Assembly: GCA_903893795.1 (NCBI GenBank)
Contig: CAITNO010000035.1
Location: forward strand, 186,001 to 250,000
Length of the DNA stretch: 64,000 bases
Reading direction: 5' to 3'
Source: Candidatus Hydrogenedentota bacterium
GTDB taxonomy: Bacteria > Hydrogenedentota > Hydrogenedentia > Hydrogenedentales > CAITNO01
The notes under the pieces are model-generated. The model was not told the DNA's origin and ran no database searches. It worked only from the letters and a program-made list of their open reading frames with translations. Position 1 is the first letter of the stretch. Each line of letters opens with the position of its first letter. Below are positions 46,219-55,186 of the stretch, piece by piece. Made by a program: the position numbers and the translations under genes.

Positions 46219-47550
46219 TCATACCAGCTCATTGAGGCGGCCCTTGCCCGGGCCGTTGTCGGAGGCGGGCATGACCTGCACGTCCATCCCGCGCGGATTG
46301 GGCAGCGGCCCGTCGGGGTCGATGCCGAGCCGCTCGTAAATGCTGCCGATGAGGTCCTGCGGATAGACGGGGCGTTCGGCCACCTCCTCGCCCGTCGCGT
46401 CCGATTTGCCCACCACGCGGCCGCCCTTGAAGCCGCCGCCTGCCAGCAGCGCGCAGAAGCAGTTGCCAAAATGGCCGCGGCCGCCGTTCCAGGGGGCCTC
46501 CCACTGCACCTTGGGTGTTCTTCCAAATTCACCGCCCCACCAGACGACCGTGCTCTCGAGCAGGCCGCGCGCGCCGAGGTCCTGCAGCAGCGTCGACATG
46601 GCCTTGTCCATTTCGGGCAGTTTGCGGCGCATGGTCTCAAAGTGCTGCTTGTGCGTGTCCCAGCCCTTGTAGTTGATGGTGACATAGGGCACGCCGTGCT
46701 CGACCAACCGTCGCGCCATCAGGCAGGACTGGCCGAAGGTGCTCTTGCCGTAGCGTTCGCGCATTTCGGCGGGCTCCTGCGACAGGTCGAAGAGCTTTCC
46801 CGAGTTGCCGAGGATCAGGTCGTAGGCCTTTGCCTCGCACTGGTCCAGTTGGGTGAGGCGGGGATGGTCGGGGAGTACCCTGCCGAGTGCGTCCAGTCCG
46901 TGCAGCAGTTCGCGCCTGCCGCGCTGCCGCTCCTCGGAAATGCCCTCGGCCACCACGCCCTCCACCGCGAAGGGCAGCCGGGCCGGGTCGCCGCCCGTGC
47001 AAAAGGGCATGTAGCGCGGCCCCAGGAAACCGGCCTCGGAAAAGCGGCCCTGCGATTCCTCCAATACGATGTAGGGGGGGATGAGCCCCTGGTAGCCGTG
47101 GTCGTAGCCTTTGAACTCCGACACCACGGCGCCCACCGAGGGATAGACCAGGCTTTCGCCCGGCTTGTGCCCGGTCTGCACCATGTAGGAGGCGGTCTCG
47201 TGGGCGTTGATGCCGTGGGTCATGCTGCGGATGATCGAATACTTGTCTGCCTGCTGGGCCAGCAGGGGCAGCAGCTCACCAATGCGGATGCCGTCCACAT
47301 TGGTGGCAATGGGCTTGTCGAGTGGTCCGCAGTAGTTGCGTCCCGCCTCCGGCTTGGGGTCAAAGGTGTCCAGATGGCAGGGGCCGCCCCACATCCAGAT
47401 TTGAATGACGGCCTTGGCCGTGGCCTTCTTTGCCGGAGGCTGGGCCCAAAGCGCGCGCTGTCCAAACAACGCAAGACCGGCTGTACCCAGCAGTCCCCGC
47501 TGCAGCAGGGTCCGCCGGGTGATCGTATCTCTTTGCAGCGTATCGCTCAT
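46219..47550 (-). CDS. Tat-exported DUF1501 protein
   Basis: The start MSDTLQRDTITRR at 47550 follows GAGGAT and gives 443 residues. The Tat signal is ITRRTLLQRGLLGTAGLALFG. The rest is a DUF1501 domain, an alkaline-phosphatase/sulfatase-like fold: VIQIWMWGGPCHLDTFDPKP, SMTHGINAHE, HGVPYVTINYKGWDTH and VVWWGGEFGRTPKVQ. The conserved Asp, His and Glu residues look like metal ligands. DUF1501 proteins are very common in planctomycete-like bacteria; their substrate is not established. It lies between DUF1549/DUF1553 and PPC genes, all on the minus strand. Confidence 0.9.
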   Translation of the reverse strand: MSDTLQRDTITRRTLLQRGLLGTAGLALFGQRALWAQPPAKKATAKAVIQIWMWGGPCHLDTFDPKPEAGRNYCGPLDKPIATNVDGIRIGELLPLLAQQADKYSIIRSMTHGINAHETASYMVQTGHKPGESLVYPSVGAVVSEFKGYDHGYQGLIPPYIVLEESQGRFSEAGFLGPRYMPFCTGGDPARLPFAVEGVVAEGISEERQRGRRELLHGLDALGRVLPDHPRLTQLDQCEAKAYDLILGNSGKLFDLSQEPAEMRERYGKSTFGQSCLMARRLVEHGVPYVTINYKGWDTHKQHFETMRRKLPEMDKAMSTLLQDLGARGLLESTVVWWGGEFGRTPKVQWEAPWNGGRGHFGNCFCALLAGGGFKGGRVVGKSDATGEEVAERPVYPQDLIGSIYERLGIDPDGPLPNPRGMDVQVMPASDNGPGKGRLNELV

Positions 47551-47640
47551 GGACATATCCTCATGTGTGACAACGTCTTCACATCCCATACTTCCCATTA
47601 CTCTCATGCTTCCCATTCTTCCTATGCGCCGTATCCGCGC

Positions 47641-49281
47641 CTAGTGCCGGAAAAGAAACTCTTTGGAATTGATGAGCGCCCAGACCAGATCCGCGGCGGC
47701 CTGCCTGGGGAGCAGGCCCGGTGTTCTTGAATAGGCCAGTATGGCCTCCATCTCATCCTTTGTGGGGGGGCGTGACAGGACGTTCATATAAATGCGCCGC
47801 ACGACTTCCGCAGGCTTTCCTTTGGCGCCCTGAAACAGGGCGCGGAGGCGTTCGCTGTTTTCTATCTTCTTCTGGATGGCTGTTGAATTAAGCATGTACA
47901 GGCGCTGGGCGTCGCTGGACTGGTTGTTGCGCTCCGATTCCAGGCCGGTGTCGCGGGTGGGACGGCCGAACATTTCCAGGAAGGCGCTGGTGGTGCTGCC
48001 GTCGGCCAGGGTGATGGTGCGCAGGTCCTCGGGAATGAAGGCGAAGGGTTCGGGGATGGCGCTTGAGTAGGACTCGCCCTTTCCGCCGAAGCCGTCCAAG
48101 GCGTCAATGAGCACCTCCGCCTCCAGGCGTCGGACGGGATAACAGGCGAAATACTTCTCGGCGTCTGGACTGTTCGTGCGGGGAATGGGCGACTGCTGGT
48201 AGCTGCGCGAATTGAGAATAAGCTTGTAGACATGCCGCAGGTCATAGCCGGAAATCACCAGTTCCTTTTCGAGATAAGCCAGCAGTTCGGGGTTCACGGG
48301 GGGATTGTCGGGGCGGATGTCATCCGCTTCGTGAATAATGCCGCGTCCCATCAGCCAGCACCAGATGCGGTTCACGGCCGCCCGGGCAAACCACGGATTG
48401 TCCTTGGCGGTCAGCCAGGTGGTGAAGACGGCCCGCGGGTCCTGATCGGGGGCGATTTGCAGCGTGACGCCGTCCGGCAACGTGGCCGGGAAGGGGGCGT
48501 CGGGCATCTTTGGGTCGAGGCAGACAATCTCCTCCTTCCACTCGTCGGTCTTTTTGTAAAGAATGCGGGAGAAGAAAGCCGCCATGCCGGCACGCTGTGC
48601 CTCGGGCCATTTGTCTATTCGCGCTCCCATGAAGGTCAGGGCCACTGCCCCGGCGATGTCCGCCGGCTTGCGGCCCTGAAGGGCCCGGTAGAAATTCACC
48701 GGTCCCACACGGAAATTGCTGCCGCTGGAGGTGAGCAGGGCCTTGGCAAATTCATTGTAGGGCATGTTGCCGCGCAGGGCGTCGTGAATCCAGCGGTGAT
48801 AGGCCTGCACGGCATTGGGCCAGAGGTTGATGGGGAATTCCGCCTTTACCCGCAGCGCATCGCACCATTTCATCGCCCAGTAGTCGGCGAATTCATCCCT
48901 CGCCAGCAGGCCGTCCACCAGCACGGCCCGCTTGTCCGGCCGCTTGTCCTGAAGGAAGAAGTTCACTTCCATCGGCGAGGGCAGGGTGCCGATGACGTCC
49001 AGAAAGGCCCTGCGGATAAAGACGGCGTCCGAGCAGGGCCGGGCGGGCTCCATGCCGTGCCCCTGGAGGCTGGCCAGCACGGCCGTGTCCACGCCATTGG
49101 CGGGCACGGGACTCTCCGCGACTTCGTAGGGTGCGTGAACTGCGTCAAAGCCGCACGGAACGCACCGTTCTTGCACCACAGTCACTGGCAGGAAGCTCGG
49201 CGCCCCTGCAGGCGCGGCGAAGACGGCCTGCGCACACAGGGAAAGCGCGCACAGGGCCCAAAAGGCGGTAAAGATTCTCAT
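47641..49281 (-). CDS. DUF1549/DUF1553 exported protein
   Basis: The start MRIFTAFWALCALSLCAQAVFAAP near 49281 gives about 546 residues with a signal peptide. A CVPCG motif without the haem-type His lies near residue 45. Residues 80-280 match DUF1549 (FIRRAFLDVIGTLPSPMEV, DYWAMKWCDALRVK, YNEFAKALLTSSGSNF). The C-terminal half is DUF1553 (NPWFARAAVNRIWCWLMGRGI, HVYKLILNSRSYQQS, RRLEAEVLIDALDGF, ALINSKEFLFRH). These domains often occur with PSCyt cytochrome modules in Planctomycetota and with DUF1501 genes downstream, as here. The role is unknown, probably envelope-related. Confidence 0.9.
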   Translation of the reverse strand: MRIFTAFWALCALSLCAQAVFAAPAGAPSFLPVTVVQERCVPCGFDAVHAPYEVAESPVPANGVDTAVLASLQGHGMEPARPCSDAVFIRRAFLDVIGTLPSPMEVNFFLQDKRPDKRAVLVDGLLARDEFADYWAMKWCDALRVKAEFPINLWPNAVQAYHRWIHDALRGNMPYNEFAKALLTSSGSNFRVGPVNFYRALQGRKPADIAGAVALTFMGARIDKWPEAQRAGMAAFFSRILYKKTDEWKEEIVCLDPKMPDAPFPATLPDGVTLQIAPDQDPRAVFTTWLTAKDNPWFARAAVNRIWCWLMGRGIIHEADDIRPDNPPVNPELLAYLEKELVISGYDLRHVYKLILNSRSYQQSPIPRTNSPDAEKYFACYPVRRLEAEVLIDALDGFGGKGESYSSAIPEPFAFIPEDLRTITLADGSTTSAFLEMFGRPTRDTGLESERNNQSSDAQRLYMLNSTAIQKKIENSERLRALFQGAKGKPAEVVRRIYMNVLSRPPTKDEMEAILAYSRTPGLLPRQAAADLVWALINSKEFLFRH

Positions 49282-49606
49282 CGCAGTCCTCGAAAAGCCC
49301 GGAATGGGCCCGATTCGCGGTGGTTCATCCCAACAATTATACGCGCACACGCGGTCATTTTGTGGAACACGCTTTCCGCCAGGAAGTTCCATCGCGCCAA
49401 ATCATCCTTTCCCGGAGCTGCGCTTTGCCGGGGCTCTCGATCCCGTAGTGGCCGCCGTGGCGCGCAAGGTTACAGCACGGATCGAACCTTCCCTCCAATG
49501 ACGGCACATTCTCCGGGTCAGAGCGGGCGCCTCGCCCCCCTTTTTTAGCGTGTTCTTCATCAGCCAATATTTGCGAATTCTAAAGTGATACTTTATAATT
49601 CTCAAT
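49282..49606. other. Divergent intergenic region before the DUF4143 ATPase
   Basis: This 325-bp gap is AT-rich in its last 50 bp, where the promoter at 49571-49599 lies. A small hairpin gggcg-cct-cgccc followed by CCCTTTTTT at 49525-49546 resembles a plus-strand terminator, but no gene on that strand ends upstream. No ORF was supported. Confidence 0.45.
49571..49599 (+). promoter_or_regulatory. Sigma-70 promoter predicting a leaderless mRNA
   Basis: TTGCGA at 49571-49576 and TATAAT at 49594-49599 are separated by exactly 17 bp. The start codon at 49607 is 8 bases after the -10, where transcription itself should begin, and no Shine-Dalgarno site exists. The spacer contains the palindrome aaagt-gat-acttt, a possible operator. 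Confidence 0.75.
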
Positions 49607-50770
49607 ATGAAGTATGTGGCCAGACAAATCGAAAAGGGCCTGTTGAAGGCCAGCAGGCACTTCCCTGCCATCATCCTGACCGGCCCGCGCCACGCCGGAA
49701 AGACCACGCTTCTCAAACACTTTTTCCCCAAGGCAAGCTATGTCTTGATGGAGGATCCCGACATCATTGCGCGGGTGCGTTCGGACCCGAACGCCTTCCT
49801 GGATGAACTGAAAACGCCGGTGATTCTGGACGAGATTCAGAATGTGCCCGAACTGTTCAACTACATCCGGACGCGCATAGACCGGAATCCGAACAGGCAT
49901 GGATTATGGTTTCTGACGGGGTCCCAGGAGGCCTCGCTCATGAAGGGCGTGACGGAATCCATGGCGGGCCGCGCGGCGGTGTTTCAACTGTTCCCCTTTT
50001 CGATGGGTGAAACGGCCAAAGCCGGGCTGCTGCGCGGCGGATTTCCGGAGGTGCTCGACACGCCCGGCATGGGGCGCATCTGGTTTCGCTCCTACATCCA
50101 GACCTATCTTGAGCGCGACGTGCGCGCCATTAGCATGGTCCGTGATCTGGCCACCTTTCGCCGCTTTCTTTCCCTTCTGGCGAGCAGGTGCGGACAGATC
50201 CTTAACAAGACTGATCTGGCGGCGCCGTTGGGGGTTTCCGTGCCCACGATCACACAGTGGTTGAGCATTCTCGAAGTCACCGGCCAGATAATCCTCGTGC
50301 CGCCGTTCTTCGAAAACTTTGGCAAGCGGCTCGTCAAGTCACCCAAACTGTACTTTGTGGACTCCGGGCTGGCGTGCCACCTGCTTGGCATTGAGTCTGA
50401 GAAGGCGCTTGGAAGTTCCGTGTTCCTGGGACCCATATTCGAGGGCTTTGTCGCCTCGGAGATCGTGAAGGCGCAACTCAATTCGGGCGGGGAACGGGCG
50501 CTCTATTACTTCCGCGACCAGCAGGGGCTGGAGGTGGATTTTGTGGTCCCGCTTGGCGAGAAGCGGCTTGCCCTGCTGGAGGCCAAAGCCACGCAGACGC
50601 CAAGACCCGAAATGGGGCGGGTCCTGCTGCAACTGGCGCGGAGCGTGGACACCTATTCCACGACGGCCTATGTCGTGCACCGGCCCCGTGCGAAGGAAGC
50701 CCTGTCCGGCACGCTGTGTCCCGGTGTGCAGGCGCTGTCCGTAGATCAGATTCAGAGGGTGTTTGGGTGA
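49607..50770 (+). CDS. AAA-family ATPase with DUF4143 domain
   Basis: This 387-residue protein has the AAA_14 N-terminal domain: Walker A GPRHAGKTTL near residue 26, Walker B VILDEIQNVP, and the sensor WFLTGSQ. The DUF4143 region follows (YIQTYLERDVRAISMVRDLATFRRFL, SVPTITQWLSILEVTGQIILVPPFFEN, KLYFVDSGLACHLL). The end has GLEVDFVV...LALLEAKA, a nuclease-like D...ExK pattern common in this family. These proteins are widespread, stand-alone and often horizontally moved; the cellular role is not settled. The promoter and absence of a leader differ from neighbours, consistent with transfer. Confidence 0.92.
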   Translation: MKYVARQIEKGLLKASRHFPAIILTGPRHAGKTTLLKHFFPKASYVLMEDPDIIARVRSDPNAFLDELKTPVILDEIQNVPELFNYIRTRIDRNPNRHGLWFLTGSQEASLMKGVTESMAGRAAVFQLFPFSMGETAKAGLLRGGFPEVLDTPGMGRIWFRSYIQTYLERDVRAISMVRDLATFRRFLSLLASRCGQILNKTDLAAPLGVSVPTITQWLSILEVTGQIILVPPFFENFGKRLVKSPKLYFVDSGLACHLLGIESEKALGSSVFLGPIFEGFVASEIVKAQLNSGGERALYYFRDQQGLEVDFVVPLGEKRLALLEAKATQTPRPEMGRVLLQLARSVDTYSTTAYVVHRPRAKEALSGTLCPGVQALSVDQIQRVFG

Positions 50771-50853
50771 CAGTGCCTGAAGGATAACTGGCGGCGGCGG
50801 GTCTGCGACCCGGCACGTCTCCAGCCCCGGACAAATCACCCATTGCGCACCGG

Positions 50854-53571
50854 CTATTTGGTCCACCGGAACTGGTAGGAGCCTGAAGCGGCCTCCAGCG
50901 CCACGCAACGCGGCTCGGTGCGTACTTTCTCTATGCCCTTGGCGTCCGTCAGCGCCTTGCCGTCTTCTGTGATTCCGTCCACCTTATCGGTCGGGAGATA
51001 GATCGTTGCCGTGGTGTTCGGCGGAATTTGCACCGCCCAGGTGACAGCGTCCTTTTCCACATGCCATTCACTGGAAATGGGACCGCGGATGGAATCGTAG
51101 TGCGCCTTGGCCCAGTCCAGCCCCACGGGCATTTGCGGTCGCAGGATGAAATGGCGGAAGCCCGGCACGGTCTCGTCGGCGCGGATGCCCGCGAGGCCGC
51201 GGTAGAACCAGCCCTCCACGTGGCCCAGCATGCAGTGGTTCTGCGAGGAGGCCGGGTTGGTGTCCCACGCCTCGGTGAGCGAGGTGGCGCCGTGATCCAC
51301 CTGGTAGGCATAGCCCGGCCCGTCGGTCTGGCAGACCATCTTGTACAGCGGGTCGCCCTGGTCCGTTTCCGTCAGGGCCCGCACGAGATAGGAGAAGCCC
51401 ACATCGCCGGCCGTCACGTGGTATTTCCCCTTGTCCAATGCGATGAGGAGGTTGAGGGTCACGCCGTCGCGCTCCTTTTCCTCGGCCAGTCCCACGGCAA
51501 GCGGCATGGCGTTGGCGGTCTGGCTGTTCTTGTCATAGCGTTTCTTGTGGGAATCATAGAAGGCCGTGTTAAAGGCCTTGCGCACTTCCGCCGCGCGCGC
51601 GGCAAGGGCCGTTGCCTGGTCTTTCTTCCCCAGAAGCGCCGCCACCTGCTGCAGGATGGAGAGGTCCTGATAGTAGAGCGCCGTGGAGGTGAGGCCCTTT
51701 GAGGTCAGTTGGGATTCGCCCGGCCCTGCGGGGCCGATGTCATACCAGTCACCCAGTCCGTGGGCGACAATCTGGTCCTTGGCCGTGCTTTGCAGGTAGT
51801 CGGCGTAGCGCAGCATGACATCGAAATGGGTTTCAAAATTGCGGCGGTCGCCGTACATGAGCCAGGCGTTCCAGGGATTGATGACGCCCGCGCTGCCCCA
51901 TTCGGGCGAATCGCGGAAGCCCTTGTTGAACACAGTGTACTCGGGGGCGATGTCCGGAATGAGGCCGTTCTCGACTTGCGAGTCGGCCATGTCCTGCTCG
52001 ATCTTGGCGTAGAAACGCGCCAGGTCGAAGTTGTACATGAGCCCGTCGGCCAGCAGGTGCGACACTTCGAGCCAGCCCAGTTTCTCGCGGTGCGGGCAGT
52101 CGGTGAGCACGCTCTGCAGGTTGCTTTTGATCGAGGCGAGGATCAGCGCGTGGACTTTGTTCAGCAGCGGATTGGCGCATTCAAAGTCGCCGACCACGTC
52201 GGCGGAGGAGTGGGTGAACTCGCCCTTCAACTCCACCACTTCGGGAAGTTCCTTGCTGTCTTCCGCGCTCCCCTCGGGGCGCGCCCCTTCGACCTGCACG
52301 TAGCGGAATCCGTAATAGGAGAAGCGCGGCCGCCATTCCTCGACGCCGCCGCCCTTGAGCGTGTAGCTGAACCACATCGGCCCGCCCGAGCTGCGCTGGG
52401 AGGCCTGGCCCTTGTCGTCCATCAGTTCGCCGGGGATAAGTTTCACCGTCGCACCGGACGTTCCTTTGACTTTGATGCAGGGCCGTCCGGAGAAATTCTG
52501 GCCCAGGTCATAGACGTATTTGCCCTCGGACAGGCGGCTGGTCTTTGCCGGGGTGAAGGTCTGCATGACCTTAATCGGGGGTGCCGACGCGGCGGAGAGT
52601 TTTCCGCCGGGGCCGTCTGTCGTTGCGGCGGCTTTCCACGCGGAGGCATCAAAGCCGGGCGCATCCCAGCCGGGCTGCTCGTTGCGCGCGTCGTAGTCCT
52701 CGCCGCCGTACATGCAGGAGAAAACAATGGGTCCCTGCGCGGCGCGCCAGGAATTGTCCGAGCCCACGTCCTCCGTGGTGCCGTCGGCATATTCCACGTG
52801 AAGCTGCACAATCACTTTGGGCGGGCCGAAGGTGCCGGTGAACTTCACATAGCGGCCGCCGGGCACGTTGTACATGCCATTGCCGAGCATCACGCCCAGC
52901 GTGTTTTCCTTGTCGCCCAGCAGGGCGGTGATGTCATAGGTGGAATAGAGACAGGTCTTGCGGTAGTTCGTCCATCCCGGTTCGAGCACGGCGTCGCCCA
53001 CGCGTTTGCCGTTCAGCGAAGCCTCATAGAATCCCAGGCCGCAGACATGCAACAGCGCCCGGCCCACCTCTTTTGAAAGCTGAAAATCGCGCCGGAACAG
53101 CGGGAGCGGCCCCGACTTGTCCACCGCCTCGGCCACGCCCTCCGGCGCGGTAATCCAGCGGGCCTTCCAGTCCTCCGCCTTCACGATGCCCATGGTCCAC
53201 TGCGCCGGGGCGCTCCATTCGCCCGGGGTGCCTGCCGCATCCCACACCCGCACAGACCAGGAACAGTGCTGGTGCGACTGCAGCGCCGGACCGCCGTATT
53301 CAATCTGGTTCTGTTCCGAGGATTCGACCCGGTCGGAGTCCCAAGTGACACGCGCCTCCGCACCGGTGGTCACACGAATCTGGTAGGCCGTCTGCCGCTG
53401 GCCCCGTTCCTTGGATTCGAGCACCCAGCCCAGCCGCGGATGGGGGGCGTCAATCCCGATGGGATTGACAAGATACTCGCAGCGGAGCTGCGTGGGAACA
53501 AGGCCGGTGGCGGCCGGTGCCGCTGCGGCCTGCGTGCAGGTCGCTATCGCCGCAAGAATGAGACTCAGCAT
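50854..53571 (-). CDS. Secreted alpha-L-rhamnosidase, GH78
   Basis: This 905-residue protein begins at 53571, after GGGAG, with a signal peptide (MLSLILAAIATCTQAAAAP). Domains in order: Fn3-like N-terminal domain (LRCEYLVNPIGIDAPHPRLGW), the N-terminal rhamnosidase beta domain (RRDFQLSKEVGRALLHVCGLGFYEASLNGKRV region), a second beta domain, and the alpha/alpha barrel with DCPHREKLGWLE, a conserved catalytic-site segment. It ends in a beta domain. GH78 enzymes cut terminal L-rhamnose from plant glycans and polysaccharides. It heads a run of carbohydrate genes on both strands. The following DUF5009 gene lies upstream on the same strand. Confidence 0.94.
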   Translation of the reverse strand: MLSLILAAIATCTQAAAAPAATGLVPTQLRCEYLVNPIGIDAPHPRLGWVLESKERGQRQTAYQIRVTTGAEARVTWDSDRVESSEQNQIEYGGPALQSHQHCSWSVRVWDAAGTPGEWSAPAQWTMGIVKAEDWKARWITAPEGVAEAVDKSGPLPLFRRDFQLSKEVGRALLHVCGLGFYEASLNGKRVGDAVLEPGWTNYRKTCLYSTYDITALLGDKENTLGVMLGNGMYNVPGGRYVKFTGTFGPPKVIVQLHVEYADGTTEDVGSDNSWRAAQGPIVFSCMYGGEDYDARNEQPGWDAPGFDASAWKAAATTDGPGGKLSAASAPPIKVMQTFTPAKTSRLSEGKYVYDLGQNFSGRPCIKVKGTSGATVKLIPGELMDDKGQASQRSSGGPMWFSYTLKGGGVEEWRPRFSYYGFRYVQVEGARPEGSAEDSKELPEVVELKGEFTHSSADVVGDFECANPLLNKVHALILASIKSNLQSVLTDCPHREKLGWLEVSHLLADGLMYNFDLARFYAKIEQDMADSQVENGLIPDIAPEYTVFNKGFRDSPEWGSAGVINPWNAWLMYGDRRNFETHFDVMLRYADYLQSTAKDQIVAHGLGDWYDIGPAGPGESQLTSKGLTSTALYYQDLSILQQVAALLGKKDQATALAARAAEVRKAFNTAFYDSHKKRYDKNSQTANAMPLAVGLAEEKERDGVTLNLLIALDKGKYHVTAGDVGFSYLVRALTETDQGDPLYKMVCQTDGPGYAYQVDHGATSLTEAWDTNPASSQNHCMLGHVEGWFYRGLAGIRADETVPGFRHFILRPQMPVGLDWAKAHYDSIRGPISSEWHVEKDAVTWAVQIPPNTTATIYLPTDKVDGITEDGKALTDAKGIEKVRTEPRCVALEAASGSYQFRWTK

Positions 53572-53812
53572 GGTGGTTCTCCCAGGGTTGGGTTGTGTCT
53601 ATGCCGTGAGTATACCCCATCCGATTCATGACAGGGAATGGGCCGTCCGCAGGGTTTCACATTCAACCCGCTTGCGGGGTTGATGCCGCCTTTTGCGCAG
53701 TTACCGGAGGTATCCTTCGGGCACGCTCCGGCTATTAACATTGGTCCCTGCGGGACCCGCGAATGGGAATCGGGTATGGTAATGGATACTTGCCCGTTTT
53801 CTCGCGCCGCAC

Positions 53813-54943
53813 TCAGATGCGGATGAAGACTTTCTTGCGGTACAGGAATCCCGCGAGAAGCACCACGAGGCCGAGCCGGATGACAGTTTCGCTCATCGAA
53901 CCAATCCCGCCCGGCAATGCAAACTCATCCTCGCCGATAACGAGCGCGGCCAGTTCCTCGAATTTCACCATGTTGCACACCAGGTAAATGGCGAGCGCGT
54001 TGCTGCCAATCCAGAGGAACGGTGCCGTCCAGAAACGAATCTTCCAGACATCGATGAGCTGGTAGAAGACGCCCAGGATCACGCAACTGTACCCGCCCGC
54101 GACGAGCACATAGGATGAGGTCCAAATCTTCTTGATGATGGGAAACTGAAATCCCCACAGATAGCCCGCGCATACGCCCAGTAGGCCCGCGCCCACCAGG
54201 TAGAGACCCTTTCTGTTTGCCGGCACGGCGGGGTTCTTGAGGAAGAGCCCTGCAAACGCACCGAGCAGGCAGGTGCCGACGGCGGGCAGCGTGCTCATCA
54301 GCCCCTCGGCATCCCACCCGTTCTCGCTCTTGCTCAGCGGCAGAAAAAGCCGGTCAATGTAATTGGGCCAAGTCGCGCCCTTCGCGAAAGACACCGCGCC
54401 CGCGCCCGGCACGGGCACAAAGGACAGCCACGCCCAATACCCCAGCAGCAGCCCGGCGCAGACATACATCATCTGCCTCGGTTTCAAATGACAGAAGAGC
54501 AGCGCCGTGGCCAGGTAGCACAGCGCAAGCCGCTGCAGCACCCCCATCAGCCGTATCTGGTCCACCCCGTGCTCGATGCCGCCGTTGTAGAAAATGCCCA
54601 GCGCAAACATGAGCGCAAAGCGCCGGAAGATGCGCCGGTAGGCCCCCGCCAACCCCTCCTGCTCCACAATCTTCCCCACCGAAAACACCACCGCCATGCC
54701 CACCAGAAACACAAACAGCGGGAAGATGAAATCCTCGAAGACAAAGCCCTCCCAGTCCCGGTGTTCCACCTGGTTTGCCAGAAAGTCGACAACCGGATTG
54801 GACCCGAAATCGGCCAGCGCCCAAACAATGGCCGTGCCGCCCACAATCCAGAACATGTCGAATCCCCGCAGCACATCCACGGAAATCAGCCGGCCGGCCG
54901 AAGGGTCCTTCGCCTGAAGAGTCTTGTCCACGTCTGCACCCAT
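53813..54943 (-). CDS. DUF5009/NagX-like membrane acyltransferase
   Basis: This 376-residue protein follows AAGGAG. It has the opening RLISVDVLRGFDMFWIVGG and the FEDFIFPLFVFLVGMAVVFS segment typical of DUF5009 and of heparan-alpha-glucosaminide N-acetyltransferase-like proteins. The segment IRLMGVLQRLALCYL is characteristic. About 10 helices are expected. Homologues acetylate or otherwise acylate sugars across a membrane; in PVC and Bacteroidota genomes they often sit in polysaccharide-use regions. The 242-bp gap to the rhamnosidase gene holds short repeats only. Confidence 0.88.
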   Translation of the reverse strand: MGADVDKTLQAKDPSAGRLISVDVLRGFDMFWIVGGTAIVWALADFGSNPVVDFLANQVEHRDWEGFVFEDFIFPLFVFLVGMAVVFSVGKIVEQEGLAGAYRRIFRRFALMFALGIFYNGGIEHGVDQIRLMGVLQRLALCYLATALLFCHLKPRQMMYVCAGLLLGYWAWLSFVPVPGAGAVSFAKGATWPNYIDRLFLPLSKSENGWDAEGLMSTLPAVGTCLLGAFAGLFLKNPAVPANRKGLYLVGAGLLGVCAGYLWGFQFPIIKKIWTSSYVLVAGGYSCVILGVFYQLIDVWKIRFWTAPFLWIGSNALAIYLVCNMVKFEELAALVIGEDEFALPGGIGSMSETVIRLGLVVLLAGFLYRKKVFIRI

Positions 54944-55186
54944 AAAAGATCTCCTTTATTGCTTCCCACCGCTTCAATGGGGAAGACGGGGAGCGGGAAG
55001 TCTATGCGGACACCCCGGTTCCAATCAATGTGATTGTGCCGCTCCCGTACCGCAGGCGTCCCGCCTGCCCTGCTGCGCCCTTCCTCCGGGCCGTGCCTCT
55101 TCCCTGCGGCCATTGAGAAGACGCGGGGCAATGCGCTACGCTCGTTGCAGTTCAAAACCCACTTTCACATTCGGAGGGACTGCCTC

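Noticed and set aside
49525..49546. Terminator-like hairpin with six T
   Set aside because: The stem is only 5 bp and no plus-strand gene ends upstream, so it has nothing to terminate.
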